Source of the DNA: CAVVAE01 sp963746185 | GTDB taxonomy: Bacteria; Actinomycetota; Actinomycetes; Propionibacteriales; Nocardioidaceae | DNA length: 64,000 nt | NCBI GenBank assembly: GCA_963746185.1 | Contig: CAVVAE010000004.1 | Coordinates: forward strand, 310,001-374,000 | Direction: 5' to 3' | Part shown: one piece after another, positions 17,312-26,562 of the stretch | Position numbering within the stretch: the first letter of the stretch is position 1 | Layout of the letters: each line of letters starts with the position of its first letter | Made by a program: the position numbers and the translations under genes | Notes under the pieces: model-generated | The model's input: only the letters and a program-made list of their open reading frames with translations | The model's database searches: none | What the model was told of the DNA's origin: nothing

Positions 17312-17455
17312 CGGTATCTCCCCTGCTCGTAGGTGCGCCACGCGACCGTTCAAACGGTCTCCACAGTGATAACGATGGAGATCGGGGAAACTCATCGGCG
17401 AGCGCCGCAGAATTTTCGGCGAGTCCCGTCAGGGTGCCAACGCCGTACGCCGCGA

Positions 17456-18356
17456 TCATCTCCGGAGAGTCTGCCTTCGCAGCAGCAGGATCCCGCTGAG
17501 GATCAGCAGCAGGCCCGCCAGGTCGAGGATTCCGATCGGCTCACTGACGAAGAACCACCCGATGAAGAGGGCCACCCGCGGGCGGAATGTAGGTGGCGCT
17601 CGATGCCGTGACAGCGCCCTGCTTGTCGACGATGAAGTAGTACAAGATGTAGGCCACCCCGGTCCCGGCCAGACCGAGTCCCAACGCCATACCCCAGAGC
17701 GCACGTGAGTCGTCGGCGATATCGGTGATCCCATCGAAGTCGGTGACCGCCGTCAACGTGATGAGCGCCAGCCCGATCTGGTACGCCGTTAGGGCCTCCG
17801 GCGCGATCGCGAGCGGCGACAGGAATCGCCTCGCGTACACAAACGACAGGCCGACACTCAGCGAGCCGACGACCATCGCGAGCACTCCCCGACCGTCGAC
17901 CGAGCCTGCCCCGGTGTCCCAAGGACGTGCGATGAGGAGGACGCCGACAAGCCCGAGCGCCACGCCGACAGCTTTGACGCCCGCGATCGGCTCACTGCGC
18001 AAGAAGATCGCAGCGGCGACGAACGAGAACAGCGGGATCGCGCCGCTGAGCGCACCGGCGATCCCGGAGGGCAGCCGTGAGGTGCCATCGGCGAACGCGA
18101 AGTAGTAGAGGCTCGTGGCCAGCACAGACATCACGAGGAAGTGATGGATATGCCGCGCATGCGACCAGCGCATCGCGTTGCGTGCTGCGGCGAACAGCAA
18201 GATCGGCAGGAACCCGCACAACACCCGCAGGAAGGTGATCTGGCCCGGCGTGATGGTCTCCGAGGCCCACTTCATGAAGAGGAAATTGCTGCCCCAGATG
18301 AGTCCGAGCGACCAGAACGCAACCCCGGCCGCCGTCGGTCTCACGTGACGATCCAC
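17456..18356 (-). pseudogene. EamA/DMT-superfamily transporter, frameshifted near its end
   Basis: The main frame gives a ten-helix DMT exporter: FWSLGLIWGSNFLFMKWASE at the start, a first EamA repeat, then a second beginning near AVDGRGVLAMVVGSL. At AATYIPPA the frame is lost in GCGGGTGGCC near 17575. Removing one G restores ATYIPPAVALFIGWFFVSEP and carries the protein to RRQTLRR at 17456. The indel is in a G run, so sequence error is as likely as decay. Several GTG starts are possible near 18344-18365. It lies directly after a VOC gene on the same strand. Confidence 0.7.
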
Positions 18357-18369
18357 GGCAAGCACTGAG

Positions 18370-18798
18370 CTAGGGCGCGCCCGTGTCGTCGCCCAGCTCC
18401 TCGAACAAAGTGATCTGCAGGTCCGCAGGCGCCGAGAGCCGGGCATTCATGGACTGCCACGGAGTCAAAGTCGGCGGTGCAATCAACTTAGCGCCACCCT
18501 CGACGAGGTCAGTCGTCACGCCTTCGACACCGTTGACCTCGAACGCGACCCGCAACCGTGGTGCCACCCGCCGGCCCACCTCCACGTCATCGATCATCGC
18601 CACCTGCGCAGGATTCGACAGCTCCAAGGTGGCCCGCCCCACGTCGAGAATGGTGACTTTCGCGCCGTCGTCCCCCTCAACGACCAGTTCTTCCGGTGCG
18701 CCCAGCACGTCGCGGTAGAAGGCCACTGCCTGCTCATAGTCAGCAGCCTCGACCACTAGTCGCATCTGCAGCACGCGGCTCGTCTTGGTCCCCTCCAT
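18370..18798 (-). CDS. VOC (glyoxalase-fold) protein
   Basis: The product has about 142 residues with a VOC pattern: RLVVEAADYEQAVAFYRDVL, LELSNPAQV in the middle, and LQITLFEELGDD near the end. It resembles enzymes or sensors of the glyoxalase/dioxygenase fold; the substrate is unknown. ATG 18798 follows GGAGGGC. The adjacent DMT exporter on the same strand may share its transcript. Confidence 0.75.
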   Translation of the reverse strand: MEGTKTSRVLQMRLVVEAADYEQAVAFYRDVLGAPEELVVEGDDGAKVTILDVGRATLELSNPAQVAMIDDVEVGRRVAPRLRVAFEVNGVEGVTTDLVEGGAKLIAPPTLTPWQSMNARLSAPADLQITLFEELGDDTGAP

Positions 18799-18982
18799 CA
18801 CGCAGCCCTCCTCATTGACGGTCAGCCCGAGTCTGACAGTCGGCCCTGAACCCTGCGCCGTCGATGCGGCAGAAAATCGCAGCCTCTAGGGTGATGCTCG
18901 GTGACGACCTGGCGCCGATGCCAGGGTTGCCGCCAAACGAAGCCGTCAGGCCCTCGCAACTTGGGTGAGAAGGAGCGACTGA

Positions 18983-20725
18983 ATGCGCAGGGGTGTCGGG
19001 ATGGTGCAAACGAAGGCCCGCATCCGGTCTCTTCTCCGTCGGGACAGCCCTTGGTACATCGCCGCAGTGCTTGTCGGATCAGTGCTCATCGTTGTCGCCG
19101 CCCTGAACCAGCCCTACAGCGCTGACGAGATCACCCAGATCTCGCCATACGGCAGCGACAGTTACGACACGATCACGGGAGCCACCCGCCAACCGCCGCT
19201 GGATCCGTTGCTCGGAGCGATGTTCCAGCACGTCTTCGGTGTCGGCCAGTTGCAGCAGCGCCTGGTGCCGGTCCTTGCCGGGATCGGAACCCTGACCTTG
19301 ATGAGCGTGCTGCTGCGGCGAATGCGCCTCGCACACGCCGGGGCATTCGGGATCTGGCTGCTGGCCACGGCGCCATTGATGATCCGGTACAGCGCCTACA
19401 CGCGACCTTACGCACTGCCCATGTTCCTGATGGTCGCGTTCGTTGTCACAGCGCAGTTGTGGCTTGATCGGCGACAGCTGCGCTGGCTCGCACTCACAGC
19501 CGTCGCCGCGGTGGCGATGCTCTTCACGCGGGTGCCGGAGCCCACGGTGTTTCTCGCGGGGAGCGCCGCGATCCTGACGTGGTTTTCCTTCCGTCGAAGG
19601 TTTGCCTGGTCACAGACCTGGCCACTCATCATCGTCAGCGTGGGAGCAGTCGTCACGGTCGGATTTCCGATGTATGAGGCGCTCAAGTCCGACGCAGGTA
19701 GCTTCTTCGATGCCAGTGCGGCTGGCGTGATCGACCGGTTCGGCAGCGGCGTGCAGGAGGTGGCTACGGCCTTTGTTCCGCTGCTTGGCAAGTGGTTCCC
19801 TTGGTGGCCGATCACGGTGATTGCACTCATCGCGTCGCTGGCAATTCCCGCATCGAGAAACCGACTGATTCATTGGTGGATGTGGTGGCCCTTGCTGGCG
19901 GCCCCGGTCGCCTTCGCGGTCGCCTACCACTTCCTGAACCCCTTCCCCTTCGACGACTTGCCGTACCGGGCTCGTGCGGCAAGTTTCTTTGTCCCGGCGT
20001 ACGCGCTGATGATGGTGGCGCTCGCCACCGTTGTCTCCAGCGTCGAGACCATCTCCTCCAGATTTCGAACGGGCCTGTCCGTGCTCCTTGCAGCAGTACT
20101 TCTGAGCCAACTGCCAGCAACCGCACACGTCGTCATGGGCGACGGCGCACCGGACTTCGGGCAGATGTCAGAAGTCCTCACCGAACAATTACCGGATGAC
20201 GCAATCGTGCTTTACGACCGCCCAGCGCCTGCCGGTCAAGGCCGGCAACCCTTCCTCGGCACCCCGAGGTACATGGGCGACAGGCCCTTCGTCGAGACCA
20301 TGACCAACTTGCCAGGAGACAGTGAGGCTGCCGCCCAGATCCCTGATCACGGACCGGTGTATGTGCTTTTCAACGGTCAGTGCGCATCGACGGGAAGATG
20401 TGACCCCTCGTCAAAGTCCCCCTGGGACGAGGATGTCCCAGGGTGGCAGATCGCCTATCAACACGAGCGATTCACGCTGTACGAGGCAGTCGACGAGCAA
20501 GAAGGACGCAGCGGAGTGATCTCGGCGTTGAGTTCGTTCGGGGAGGCACTCGGTCCTGAGCTCGGGTATATCGAGACGTTCGCCGCGGCCACGCTCTTGA
20601 ACCAGGAAGGCCATCCCGAGGAGGGCAAGGCGCTCATCCAGCGCATGTACGCACGAGCCAGCCCGGACGTCGCCGAACGCATCGACGACGAGGCCGAGTT
20701 TGACCACCTCAACCCGTTCGAGTGA
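18983..20725 (+). CDS. GT39/PMT-like polytopic membrane protein
   Basis: The 580-residue protein has about ten transmembrane segments and a periplasm-facing C-terminal part. An acidic motif after helix 1 (QPYSADEITQIS) matches the GT-C glycosyltransferase pattern (Asp-Glu in the first outer loop). RYSAYTRPYALPMFL resembles the conserved RxxxxYALF-type element of GT39 members. The likely role is transfer of sugar from a polyprenyl donor at the outer face of the membrane; the acceptor is unknown. AAGGAG lies eight bases upstream of ATG 18983. Confidence 0.7.
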   Translation: MRRGVGMVQTKARIRSLLRRDSPWYIAAVLVGSVLIVVAALNQPYSADEITQISPYGSDSYDTITGATRQPPLDPLLGAMFQHVFGVGQLQQRLVPVLAGIGTLTLMSVLLRRMRLAHAGAFGIWLLATAPLMIRYSAYTRPYALPMFLMVAFVVTAQLWLDRRQLRWLALTAVAAVAMLFTRVPEPTVFLAGSAAILTWFSFRRRFAWSQTWPLIIVSVGAVVTVGFPMYEALKSDAGSFFDASAAGVIDRFGSGVQEVATAFVPLLGKWFPWWPITVIALIASLAIPASRNRLIHWWMWWPLLAAPVAFAVAYHFLNPFPFDDLPYRARAASFFVPAYALMMVALATVVSSVETISSRFRTGLSVLLAAVLLSQLPATAHVVMGDGAPDFGQMSEVLTEQLPDDAIVLYDRPAPAGQGRQPFLGTPRYMGDRPFVETMTNLPGDSEAAAQIPDHGPVYVLFNGQCASTGRCDPSSKSPWDEDVPGWQIAYQHERFTLYEAVDEQEGRSGVISALSSFGEALGPELGYIETFAAATLLNQEGHPEEGKALIQRMYARASPDVAERIDDEAEFDHLNPFE

Positions 20726-20794
20726 GATTCGGACCGCACTCGACAGTGGCACCATGGAGCGCTCATCCGGCTCGCTCTTCAAGGAGGCTGTCTC

Positions 20795-22195
20795 GTGACC
20801 GACCTGTCGTTGATGACAGCCGCCGAGCTCGTCGCCGGCTATCAAGATCGCACCTTCTCGCCTGTCGATGCCACCCAGGCGGCGCTCGACGCGATTGATG
20901 CTCGCGACGATCGCGTCCACGCCTTCGTCCTGGTGGATCGTGAGAGTGCGCTCGCCTCGGCTCGAGCGGCTGAGAAGCGGTGGCACGAGGGCAATCCGAT
21001 CGGGCCCGCCGATGGCGTTCCCACGTCCATCAAGGACATCCTCCTCACCAAAGGCTGGCCGACCTTGCGGGGAACGCGGCTCATCGACGAGAGCGGACCG
21101 TGGGACGACGACGCACCGGCGGTGGCGCGCCTACGCGAGGCCGGAGCCGTCTTCCTCGGCAAGACCGCGACCCCTGAGTTCGCCTGGAAGGGTGTCACCG
21201 ACTCGGCCAAGAACGGTGTCACCGGCAATCCCTGGGGCGCCGACCTCACTGCGGGTGGGTCCAGCGGAGGTTCTGCCGCAGCCGTCGGACTTGGCATGGG
21301 TACGTGGTCGGTAGGCACCGACGGTGGGGGGTCCGTACGCATCCCGGCCGCGTTCACGGGGACGGTGGGGTTCAAGCCGACGTACGGACTCGTGCCTACC
21401 TACCCCGCGAGCCCGTTCGGCACTCTCTCCCACGCCGGCCCGATGACCCGCTCAGTGATCGATGCCGCTGCGATGCTCGATGTGCTGACTGGCTTCGATT
21501 CCCGCGACTGGTCCGCCATGCCCACGCCCCTTGGGTCATTCGCGAGCGACATCGATGGCGGCGTTGTTGGTCTCAGGGTGGCCTTCTCCCCCGACCTTGG
21601 CTATGTGGCCAACGACCCGGAGGTGGAGCAAGCCGTCCGAGCCGCCGTCGACGTCTTGTCCGACGCAGGGGCCGACATCACGGAGGTGAACCCAGGATTC
21701 GAGGATCCACTCGAGGCATTCAACGTGCTGTGGTTCGCAGGAGCAGCGATGATCCTGCAGCCGTACGCCGACCAGGATCTCGATGATGTCGATCCCGGGT
21801 TGCGAGAGGCAGCCGAGATCGGGCGTGGTTCCACGGCCCTGGACTACGTCGACGCCAACTCGACACGTGTGGCACTCGGGGTCACGATGGGGCAGTTCCA
21901 CCAGGATTACGACCTGCTCGTCACCCCGACAATGCCGATCCCGGCTTTCACCGCAGGCCAAGCCGCGCCTGATGGCTGGGCGTCGCAGCAGTGGACCAGC
22001 TGGACGCCGTACACGTTTCCGTTCAACATGACCCAGCAGCCAGCTCTCAGCGTCCCGTGTGGCTTCACCTCGACGGCGCTACCTGTCGGGCTGCAGGTGG
22101 TGGGGCCACGACACGCGGATGCCCTCGTCCTTCGGGCTGGACAAGCCTACGAACGCAGCACGAACTGGCGACAGCGCAGGCCGACGGAGCTCTAG
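20795..22195 (+). CDS. amidase-signature family hydrolase
   Basis: The 466-residue protein has the full amidase signature. Lys80 (TSIKDILL), the GGSSGGSAAA loop with the cis-Ser at 156-157, and Ser180 in DGGGSVRIPAA form the Ser-cisSer-Lys triad. Length is normal for the family. It hydrolyses an amide bond; the substrate is not evident. GTG 20795 follows AAGGAGG. Its stop overlaps the stop of the converging GAF-ANTAR gene by four bases. Confidence 0.85.
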   Translation: MTDLSLMTAAELVAGYQDRTFSPVDATQAALDAIDARDDRVHAFVLVDRESALASARAAEKRWHEGNPIGPADGVPTSIKDILLTKGWPTLRGTRLIDESGPWDDDAPAVARLREAGAVFLGKTATPEFAWKGVTDSAKNGVTGNPWGADLTAGGSSGGSAAAVGLGMGTWSVGTDGGGSVRIPAAFTGTVGFKPTYGLVPTYPASPFGTLSHAGPMTRSVIDAAAMLDVLTGFDSRDWSAMPTPLGSFASDIDGGVVGLRVAFSPDLGYVANDPEVEQAVRAAVDVLSDAGADITEVNPGFEDPLEAFNVLWFAGAAMILQPYADQDLDDVDPGLREAAEIGRGSTALDYVDANSTRVALGVTMGQFHQDYDLLVTPTMPIPAFTAGQAAPDGWASQQWTSWTPYTFPFNMTQQPALSVPCGFTSTALPVGLQVVGPRHADALVLRAGQAYERSTNWRQRRPTEL

Positions 22196-22971
22196 CGAGG
22201 CTCGTCGGCGGAGAGCACGCTCGCGAGTGAGACCTGACCCTGGACGACGTAGTCGGCAAGCTCGCTGAGCTTGACGTGATGGTTCCTCGAATAGCGCCGA
22301 AGTGCGTCGTAGGCAGTTTCCATGTCGACGTGGCCGTACTCAGCGAGCACACCTTTCGCCTGCTCGACCACGATGCGGCTGTTCAGCGTGCTTTGCAGCT
22401 GCTCTGCCAGCATGGACGCCCGATGGCTGGACCGTTGCTGCAACAGTCCGATGGTGGCCACGTCGGCGAGCGCCTGGGCGATGCGCTGGTCGTCGATGCT
22501 GAGCTGAGGCGAGTGATAGCGGAACAGGTTGAGCCCGCCGATGGTCTCCGACCGAAGGCGAAGCGGAAGTGCGTGAATGGACCGATAGCCGGCGCGCGTT
22601 GCAGCCGCCGAAAACCGCGGCCAACGGTCACTGGTAACACCAAGGTCGTCGACCGAGACCACGGAACCCGTTCGGACGCAATCGAGGCACGGGCCCTCAT
22701 CGCTTTGCAGCTGGAATAACTCGAGCAGCCGCATCTTCTCGCTGGTCGAGGCGACCAGCTGCAGACTTCCGCGTTGGTCAGTCAGCAGGAGTCCGGCAGC
22801 GGTGACGCCGAGGAGATCCACGCAGGTGTGGACCAGGTTGTCCATCAGGTCGACCACGTCGAAGTCGTCGACGAGTGTGTCTGCCAGCGACACGAACTTC
22901 TGGGCAAGCATGGTGTCGCGTGTGCTCGATGCGGGGCCTTCACTCGAGCGCATAGGACCGTACTTCGTCAT
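22192..22971 (-). CDS. GAF-ANTAR regulator 2
   Basis: The 259-residue protein has a GAF domain (about residues 40-185; QSDEGPCLDCVRTG and LPLRLRSETIGGLNLFR are characteristic) and a C-terminal ANTAR domain (IVVEQAKGVLAEYGHVDMET, then AYDALRRYSRNHH). ANTAR proteins bind paired RNA hairpins and prevent termination. The start overlaps the stop of the preceding GAF-ANTAR gene (ATGA), so both come from one message. The sensed ligand is unknown. Confidence 0.85.
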   Translation of the reverse strand: MTKYGPMRSSEGPASSTRDTMLAQKFVSLADTLVDDFDVVDLMDNLVHTCVDLLGVTAAGLLLTDQRGSLQLVASTSEKMRLLELFQLQSDEGPCLDCVRTGSVVSVDDLGVTSDRWPRFSAAATRAGYRSIHALPLRLRSETIGGLNLFRYHSPQLSIDDQRIAQALADVATIGLLQQRSSHRASMLAEQLQSTLNSRIVVEQAKGVLAEYGHVDMETAYDALRRYSRNHHVKLSELADYVVQGQVSLASVLSADEPR

Positions 22972-23678
22972 GCGTCCTCCTCCCGGAACCGCAGCTTTCC
23001 CTCCACCACGTCCTGGGCGACCTCATTGATCGGCCGCTCCTGTGCGTAGGCCGTGGCCCGCAGGCGTACAAGCGCGTCCTGGATAGGCACCCCGAGTTGC
23101 ACCTGCATCATCCCCGTCGCTTGATGCACTGTGAGCAAATACGATGATCTGACAGTACCCCCGTCCGCGTACTCCGCGCGCCCCTCATCCATGTCGAGCA
23201 ACGCACCGGCGGTGGTGTCCGTGGCCAGCAAAGCGGCCCGCAGTTGTGCAGCGCTCAGCGGACCGGGCCTGTCGCGATACATGTCCATGGTGCCCAACCC
23301 GATGGCTCCGATTCTGACGGGGAACGCGAAGACCGCCCGAACGCCTGCGGCTGCGGCTCCCTCGACAAAGCCGGGCCACTGTTCTGCACCCATCGTCAGA
23401 TCGCTGATGTCAGCAAGAAGCACGGGTACGCCGGTGGCGGCCGCCACGACACACGGCCCCTCTCCCAACGTGAACTGGAGCTCTTCGAGCAATCCCGCCA
23501 CCCGGTTGGTGGCACAGAGAACGCCGACGCTTCCGCGGTTAGCGGTGAGCGAGACTCCCGCGCCGCTGACGGCGCTCGCCACCACACTGGCATGGCAGAT
23601 GCGCTGAATCCGTTCAGCCAACGCGGTCGAGCCAGATTGCGAGCGGTCTGCGCTGTCGGTGTGCACGCACATCCTCAC
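22968..23678 (-). CDS. GAF-ANTAR regulator 1
   Basis: The 236-residue protein has a GAF domain (QFTLGEGPCVVAAATGVP, then FAFPVRIGAIGLGTMDMYRD) and a C-terminal ANTAR domain (TGMMQVQLGVPIQDALVRLR, then ATAYAQERPINEVAQDVV). It is the first gene of a two-gene unit with the overlapping GAF-ANTAR gene downstream. GTG 23678 is used; an ATG two codons later is possible. The domain order is the same in both proteins but the sequences are well diverged. Confidence 0.85.
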   Translation of the reverse strand: MRMCVHTDSADRSQSGSTALAERIQRICHASVVASAVSGAGVSLTANRGSVGVLCATNRVAGLLEELQFTLGEGPCVVAAATGVPVLLADISDLTMGAEQWPGFVEGAAAAGVRAVFAFPVRIGAIGLGTMDMYRDRPGPLSAAQLRAALLATDTTAGALLDMDEGRAEYADGGTVRSSYLLTVHQATGMMQVQLGVPIQDALVRLRATAYAQERPINEVAQDVVEGKLRFREEDA

Positions 23679-23789
23679 GCCGGAGAATCGCGCTCATGTG
23701 CTTCTCGTCGAAGGCCAGCGCGACCGAGACCGACGGTGACACCAGGCTACTGCCGAGCCGAAGGGGAGCGTCGTTCATCCCAGCCATTG

Positions 23790-23814
23790 ACTAATGCGTT
23801 AGTCGCCACTAACG
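23790..23814 (+). promoter_or_regulatory. three evenly spaced ACTAA/TTAGT half-sites, probable ArsR operator
   Basis: ACTAA (23790), TTAGT (23799) and ACTAA (23808) alternate at exact 9-base intervals, giving two overlapping inverted repeats; the second extends to CGTTAGT-CGCC-ACTAACG. The array ends 9 bases before the ArsR start codon, where a repressor would block its own promoter. Confidence 0.6.
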
Positions 23815-23822
23815 TATCGGTT

Positions 23823-24143
23823 GTGCCTGACGTTCTCTCTGCAGCAGCCGAGCCCAACCGGCGACGCATCCTGCATCTGCTGGCGTCGCGACCGCGCACG
23901 GTGACCGACTTGGCTGCCAACTTCACCGTGACGCGCTCGGCGATCTCGCAACACCTCGGCGTGCTGGCTGATGTGGGCTTGGTCTTCGGCACGAAGCAGG
24001 GCAGACAACGCCTCTACAGCATCGAGCCCGCCGGGATGGCTCAGTTGCGTACGGAGATCGATCGGTTCTGGACCACCGAGCTTGATCTCTTGGTCGCAGA
24101 CGCGACCGCACTCGCCTCCCAGCGAGTATCCGAAGCTTCTTGA
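23823..24143 (+). CDS. ArsR-family transcriptional regulator
   Basis: The 106-residue winged-helix protein begins VPDVLSAAAEPNRRRILHLL. It has the recognition helix TVTRSAISQHLGVLADVGLV and the wing GTKQGRQRLYSI. It lacks the metal-binding ELCVCDL-type motif and so fits the ArsR/SmtB branch paired with SRPBCC (AHSA1) genes, as seen with the next gene 12 bases downstream. GTG 23823 is chosen to follow the operator-like repeats at 23790-23814. Confidence 0.85.
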   Translation: MPDVLSAAAEPNRRRILHLLASRPRTVTDLAANFTVTRSAISQHLGVLADVGLVFGTKQGRQRLYSIEPAGMAQLRTEIDRFWTTELDLLVADATALASQRVSEAS

Positions 24144-24155
24144 AGGAGTCTGCCC

Positions 24156-25130
24156 ATGCCCGTTGAAAAGACCGCCGTGCTCCCCATCTCTCTCGACGAG
24201 GCCTTCGCCCTCATCACCGAGCCTGACCGCTTGCGCCGTTGGAAAACGGTGTCTGCCCGTGTCGACTTGCGCGCCGGCGGCGAGTACCGGTTCACCGTCG
24301 TACCAGGACACGTCGCGGCCGGGCACTTCATCGAAGTCGTCCCCGGCAAGCGCATCGTGTTCGGCTGGGGCTGGGAGGGCTCACCCGGCTTCGGTCCCGA
24401 CGCATCGACGGTCACGATCACCGTGGAACCCGTCGCCGGAGGTACGCAGGTTCGACTGGTCCATGACGGACTGACCGAGGACCTGCTCGCGAGTCACCTC
24501 GACGGTTGGAACCACTACTTCGAACGCCTCGAGGAGGCTGCCTCCACGGGTGACGCGGGTCCGGATGAGTGGGATGCCGTGCCGGCGGACCTCAACCAGC
24601 TGACATCCGCGGACGCCACCTTGGCTGCTTGCCAGCACGTGCTTCGCGGAATCACCCGTGAGGACCTCGACAAGCCGACACCGTGCCAGGAGTTCACCGT
24701 CGGCCAGCTCGTCGACCACCTGGTTGGCTCGGCTGTCGGCCTGGGTGCGATGGCTGGCGTCACGGTGACTCCCGACGAGTCAGGCGATGTCGAGCATCGA
24801 GTCGCCACAGCGGCTCAGCAGGCCGTGGAGGGTTGGAACCATCGAGGCCTCGAGGGCAACGTCAAGTTCGGAGAACGCGACATGCCGGCGTCCCTCGCCG
24901 CAAACATCCTGTCGGTGGAGTTCCTGATCCACGGCTGGGACCTGGCCGTGGCGACGGGTCAGAAGGTTGTCGTCTCCGATGAGCTGACGGCCTATGTGCT
25001 CGAACATGCCCAACAGGTGATCACGCCAGAACGGCGTGCGAGCGGAGCCTTCGCCGACGAGATCGAAGTCGGGCCTGATGCGCAGGTCCTCGAACGCCTC
25101 ATTGCTTTCTCGGGTCGCGCCGCGGCCTGA
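24156..25130 (+). CDS. SRPBCC (AHSA1-like) plus TIGR03086/DinB-like fusion protein
   Basis: The 324-residue protein has two domains. Residues 1-130 are an AHSA1-type SRPBCC domain (LDEAFALITEPDRLRRWKTV, then VFGWGWEG and HLDGWNHYFERLEE). Residues 145-324 resemble the mycothiol-dependent maleylpyruvate isomerase/TIGR03086 (DinB-like) family (PCQEFTVGQLVDHLVGSAVG and NILSVEFLIHGWDLAVATGQ). Each family is common alone in Actinobacteria. ArsR-SRPBCC pairs usually respond to a small hydrophobic ligand; the attached DinB-like domain may add a thiol-dependent step. The role is unknown. Confidence 0.75.
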   Translation: MPVEKTAVLPISLDEAFALITEPDRLRRWKTVSARVDLRAGGEYRFTVVPGHVAAGHFIEVVPGKRIVFGWGWEGSPGFGPDASTVTITVEPVAGGTQVRLVHDGLTEDLLASHLDGWNHYFERLEEAASTGDAGPDEWDAVPADLNQLTSADATLAACQHVLRGITREDLDKPTPCQEFTVGQLVDHLVGSAVGLGAMAGVTVTPDESGDVEHRVATAAQQAVEGWNHRGLEGNVKFGERDMPASLAANILSVEFLIHGWDLAVATGQKVVVSDELTAYVLEHAQQVITPERRASGAFADEIEVGPDAQVLERLIAFSGRAAA

Positions 25131-25167
25131 GGCCTCTGTCAGAACAACAATTTCGAGGGAGCACGAC

Positions 25168-25497
25168 ATGACAAAGTTCATCCTGCTGTACAAGGGACCT
25201 GCGACCCCGATGGGAGAGATTCCACCGGAGCAGGGCCAGCAGATGGCAACGGCCTGGCGCACCTGGATCGGCAGCGTGGGCTCGGCGATGGTCGAAGTCG
25301 GCGAGCCGTTCGCGAGCGGGAGCGCCGTCAGGGGCGACGGTTCGACAGGGGACGCCAGTGATCTCAACGGTTACACCATCGTCGAGGCGACTGACATCGA
25401 GGAAGCCAAGGCGCTGTGCAAAGGCCACCCGTTCCTCAGTGACGGTACGGCGAAGTTTGCCGTCGAGGTCTACCCACTCATTCCGATGGAAATGTGA
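25168..25497 (+). CDS. YCII-related (DGPF) domain protein
   Basis: The 109-residue protein has the YCII/DGPF pattern: MTKFILLYKGPATPMGEIPP, a central GYTIVEATDIEEAKALCKGH, and a final VEVYPLIPM. Such ferredoxin-like-fold proteins are often encoded with ECF sigma factors or SRPBCC proteins; the biochemical role is mostly unknown. ATG 25168 follows CGAGGGA. It is probably the last gene of the ArsR-SRPBCC unit, because a strong terminator follows. Confidence 0.75.
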   Translation: MTKFILLYKGPATPMGEIPPEQGQQMATAWRTWIGSVGSAMVEVGEPFASGSAVRGDGSTGDASDLNGYTIVEATDIEEAKALCKGHPFLSDGTAKFAVEVYPLIPMEM

Positions 25498-25519
25498 CGA
25501 CCGCCAAGAACTGATCCGA

Positions 25520-25549
25520 GATGGCGGTCAACAAAGGTTGACCGCCATC
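25520..25549 (+). terminator. perfect 13-bp terminator hairpin
   Basis: GATGGCGGTCAAC, AAAG loop, GTTGACCGCCATC. It lies 23 bases after the YCII stop. No T-run follows. Confidence 0.8.
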
Positions 25550-25746
25550 CACCGGATCATTGCGGGTGATATGCATCGTCGCCGCCCCGCGTTTGGGTCT
25601 GACCACGCCGGTAGGTCCGGCGGAGAGGGGCGATCCGACGTACACTGAACCACCGGGGAAGCCCCGCACGCTGAACCGATCTTCGTCATTTCCCGGAGTA
25701 CCGCGACATCGCCGGCCCGCTCAGTGTGGCCAGCAGATCCCCCACA

Positions 25747-26466
25747 ATGACCTCAGCAACACTCATCGACGCACCCGCCCATCGCCCCCCACTCGCCTCG
25801 TCGCCAGACCAGTCCAGTCCGGCTGCACACCCACCCAGTGCCTCATCGCACCCCCCCAGGCTGAAGACGATCATCGGCCGCGTGTCGTTGAGCTTGCTGG
25901 TCGCCTGCGTCATACCCGCGGTGCTTTTCTACGTCACCTTGGTCACGCTCAACGTCTGGGCCGCGCTCGTCGCCGCGCTCGCATGGACCTACAGCGCCAT
26001 CGGATGGCGGATGGCGACCAGGCGTCGGATGTCGGGCCTGCTCTTCCTCACGGTCGGCGTGATGACCATTCGTACTGCCGTGGCTGTGGGAAGCGGCGAC
26101 ACCTTCCTCTACTTCCTCCAGCCGATCATCACCGACGCGTTCGTCAGCAGCCTGTTCTTCATCTCCTTGGCCAGCGCTCGGCCCCTGGTGGCCAGGCTCG
26201 CCTCGGACTTCTATCCCATGGACCGCGATCTCGCCCAGCGGCCACGTATCCAACGGCTGTTTTGGCGACTGACGCTGATGTGGGCGCTGCTCTGCCTCGG
26301 CAAGGCCGCCATGACGCTGTGGCTGCTTCAGTCGCAGTCCCTGGAGACTTTCGTCTTGTTCAAGAGCGTCTCGATCCTGTCTCTGAACGCGTTGGCGGTC
26401 GCCACCACCATCTGTGCCGCCGTCCTGGTGGCGCGCAAAGAAGGCTTGCTCCCCGCACGGGCCTAG
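25747..26466 (+). CDS. VC0807-like integral membrane protein, copy 2
   Basis: The 239-residue paralogue of the 12025-12714 product shares LLVACVIPAVL, GDTFLYFLQPIITD, DFYPMDRDLAQRPRIQRLFW, LLQSQSLETFVLFKS and VARKEGLLPA. The cytoplasmic N-terminus is longer and Pro/Ser-rich. ATG 25747 gives an N-terminus (MTSATLIDAP) like that of the other copy; an in-frame GTG at 25726 is the alternative. Five or six membrane segments; no known function. Confidence 0.7.
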   Translation: MTSATLIDAPAHRPPLASSPDQSSPAAHPPSASSHPPRLKTIIGRVSLSLLVACVIPAVLFYVTLVTLNVWAALVAALAWTYSAIGWRMATRRRMSGLLFLTVGVMTIRTAVAVGSGDTFLYFLQPIITDAFVSSLFFISLASARPLVARLASDFYPMDRDLAQRPRIQRLFWRLTLMWALLCLGKAAMTLWLLQSQSLETFVLFKSVSILSLNALAVATTICAAVLVARKEGLLPARA

Positions 26467-26562
26467 GGCTCGGCCCGTTCGCCGACGGTAAGAAGACGCC
26501 GTACGACGTTTGGTGTGTGCCCTGAGGGGAACACCACGAGGGCCTACTAGAAGGAGGCCCAT

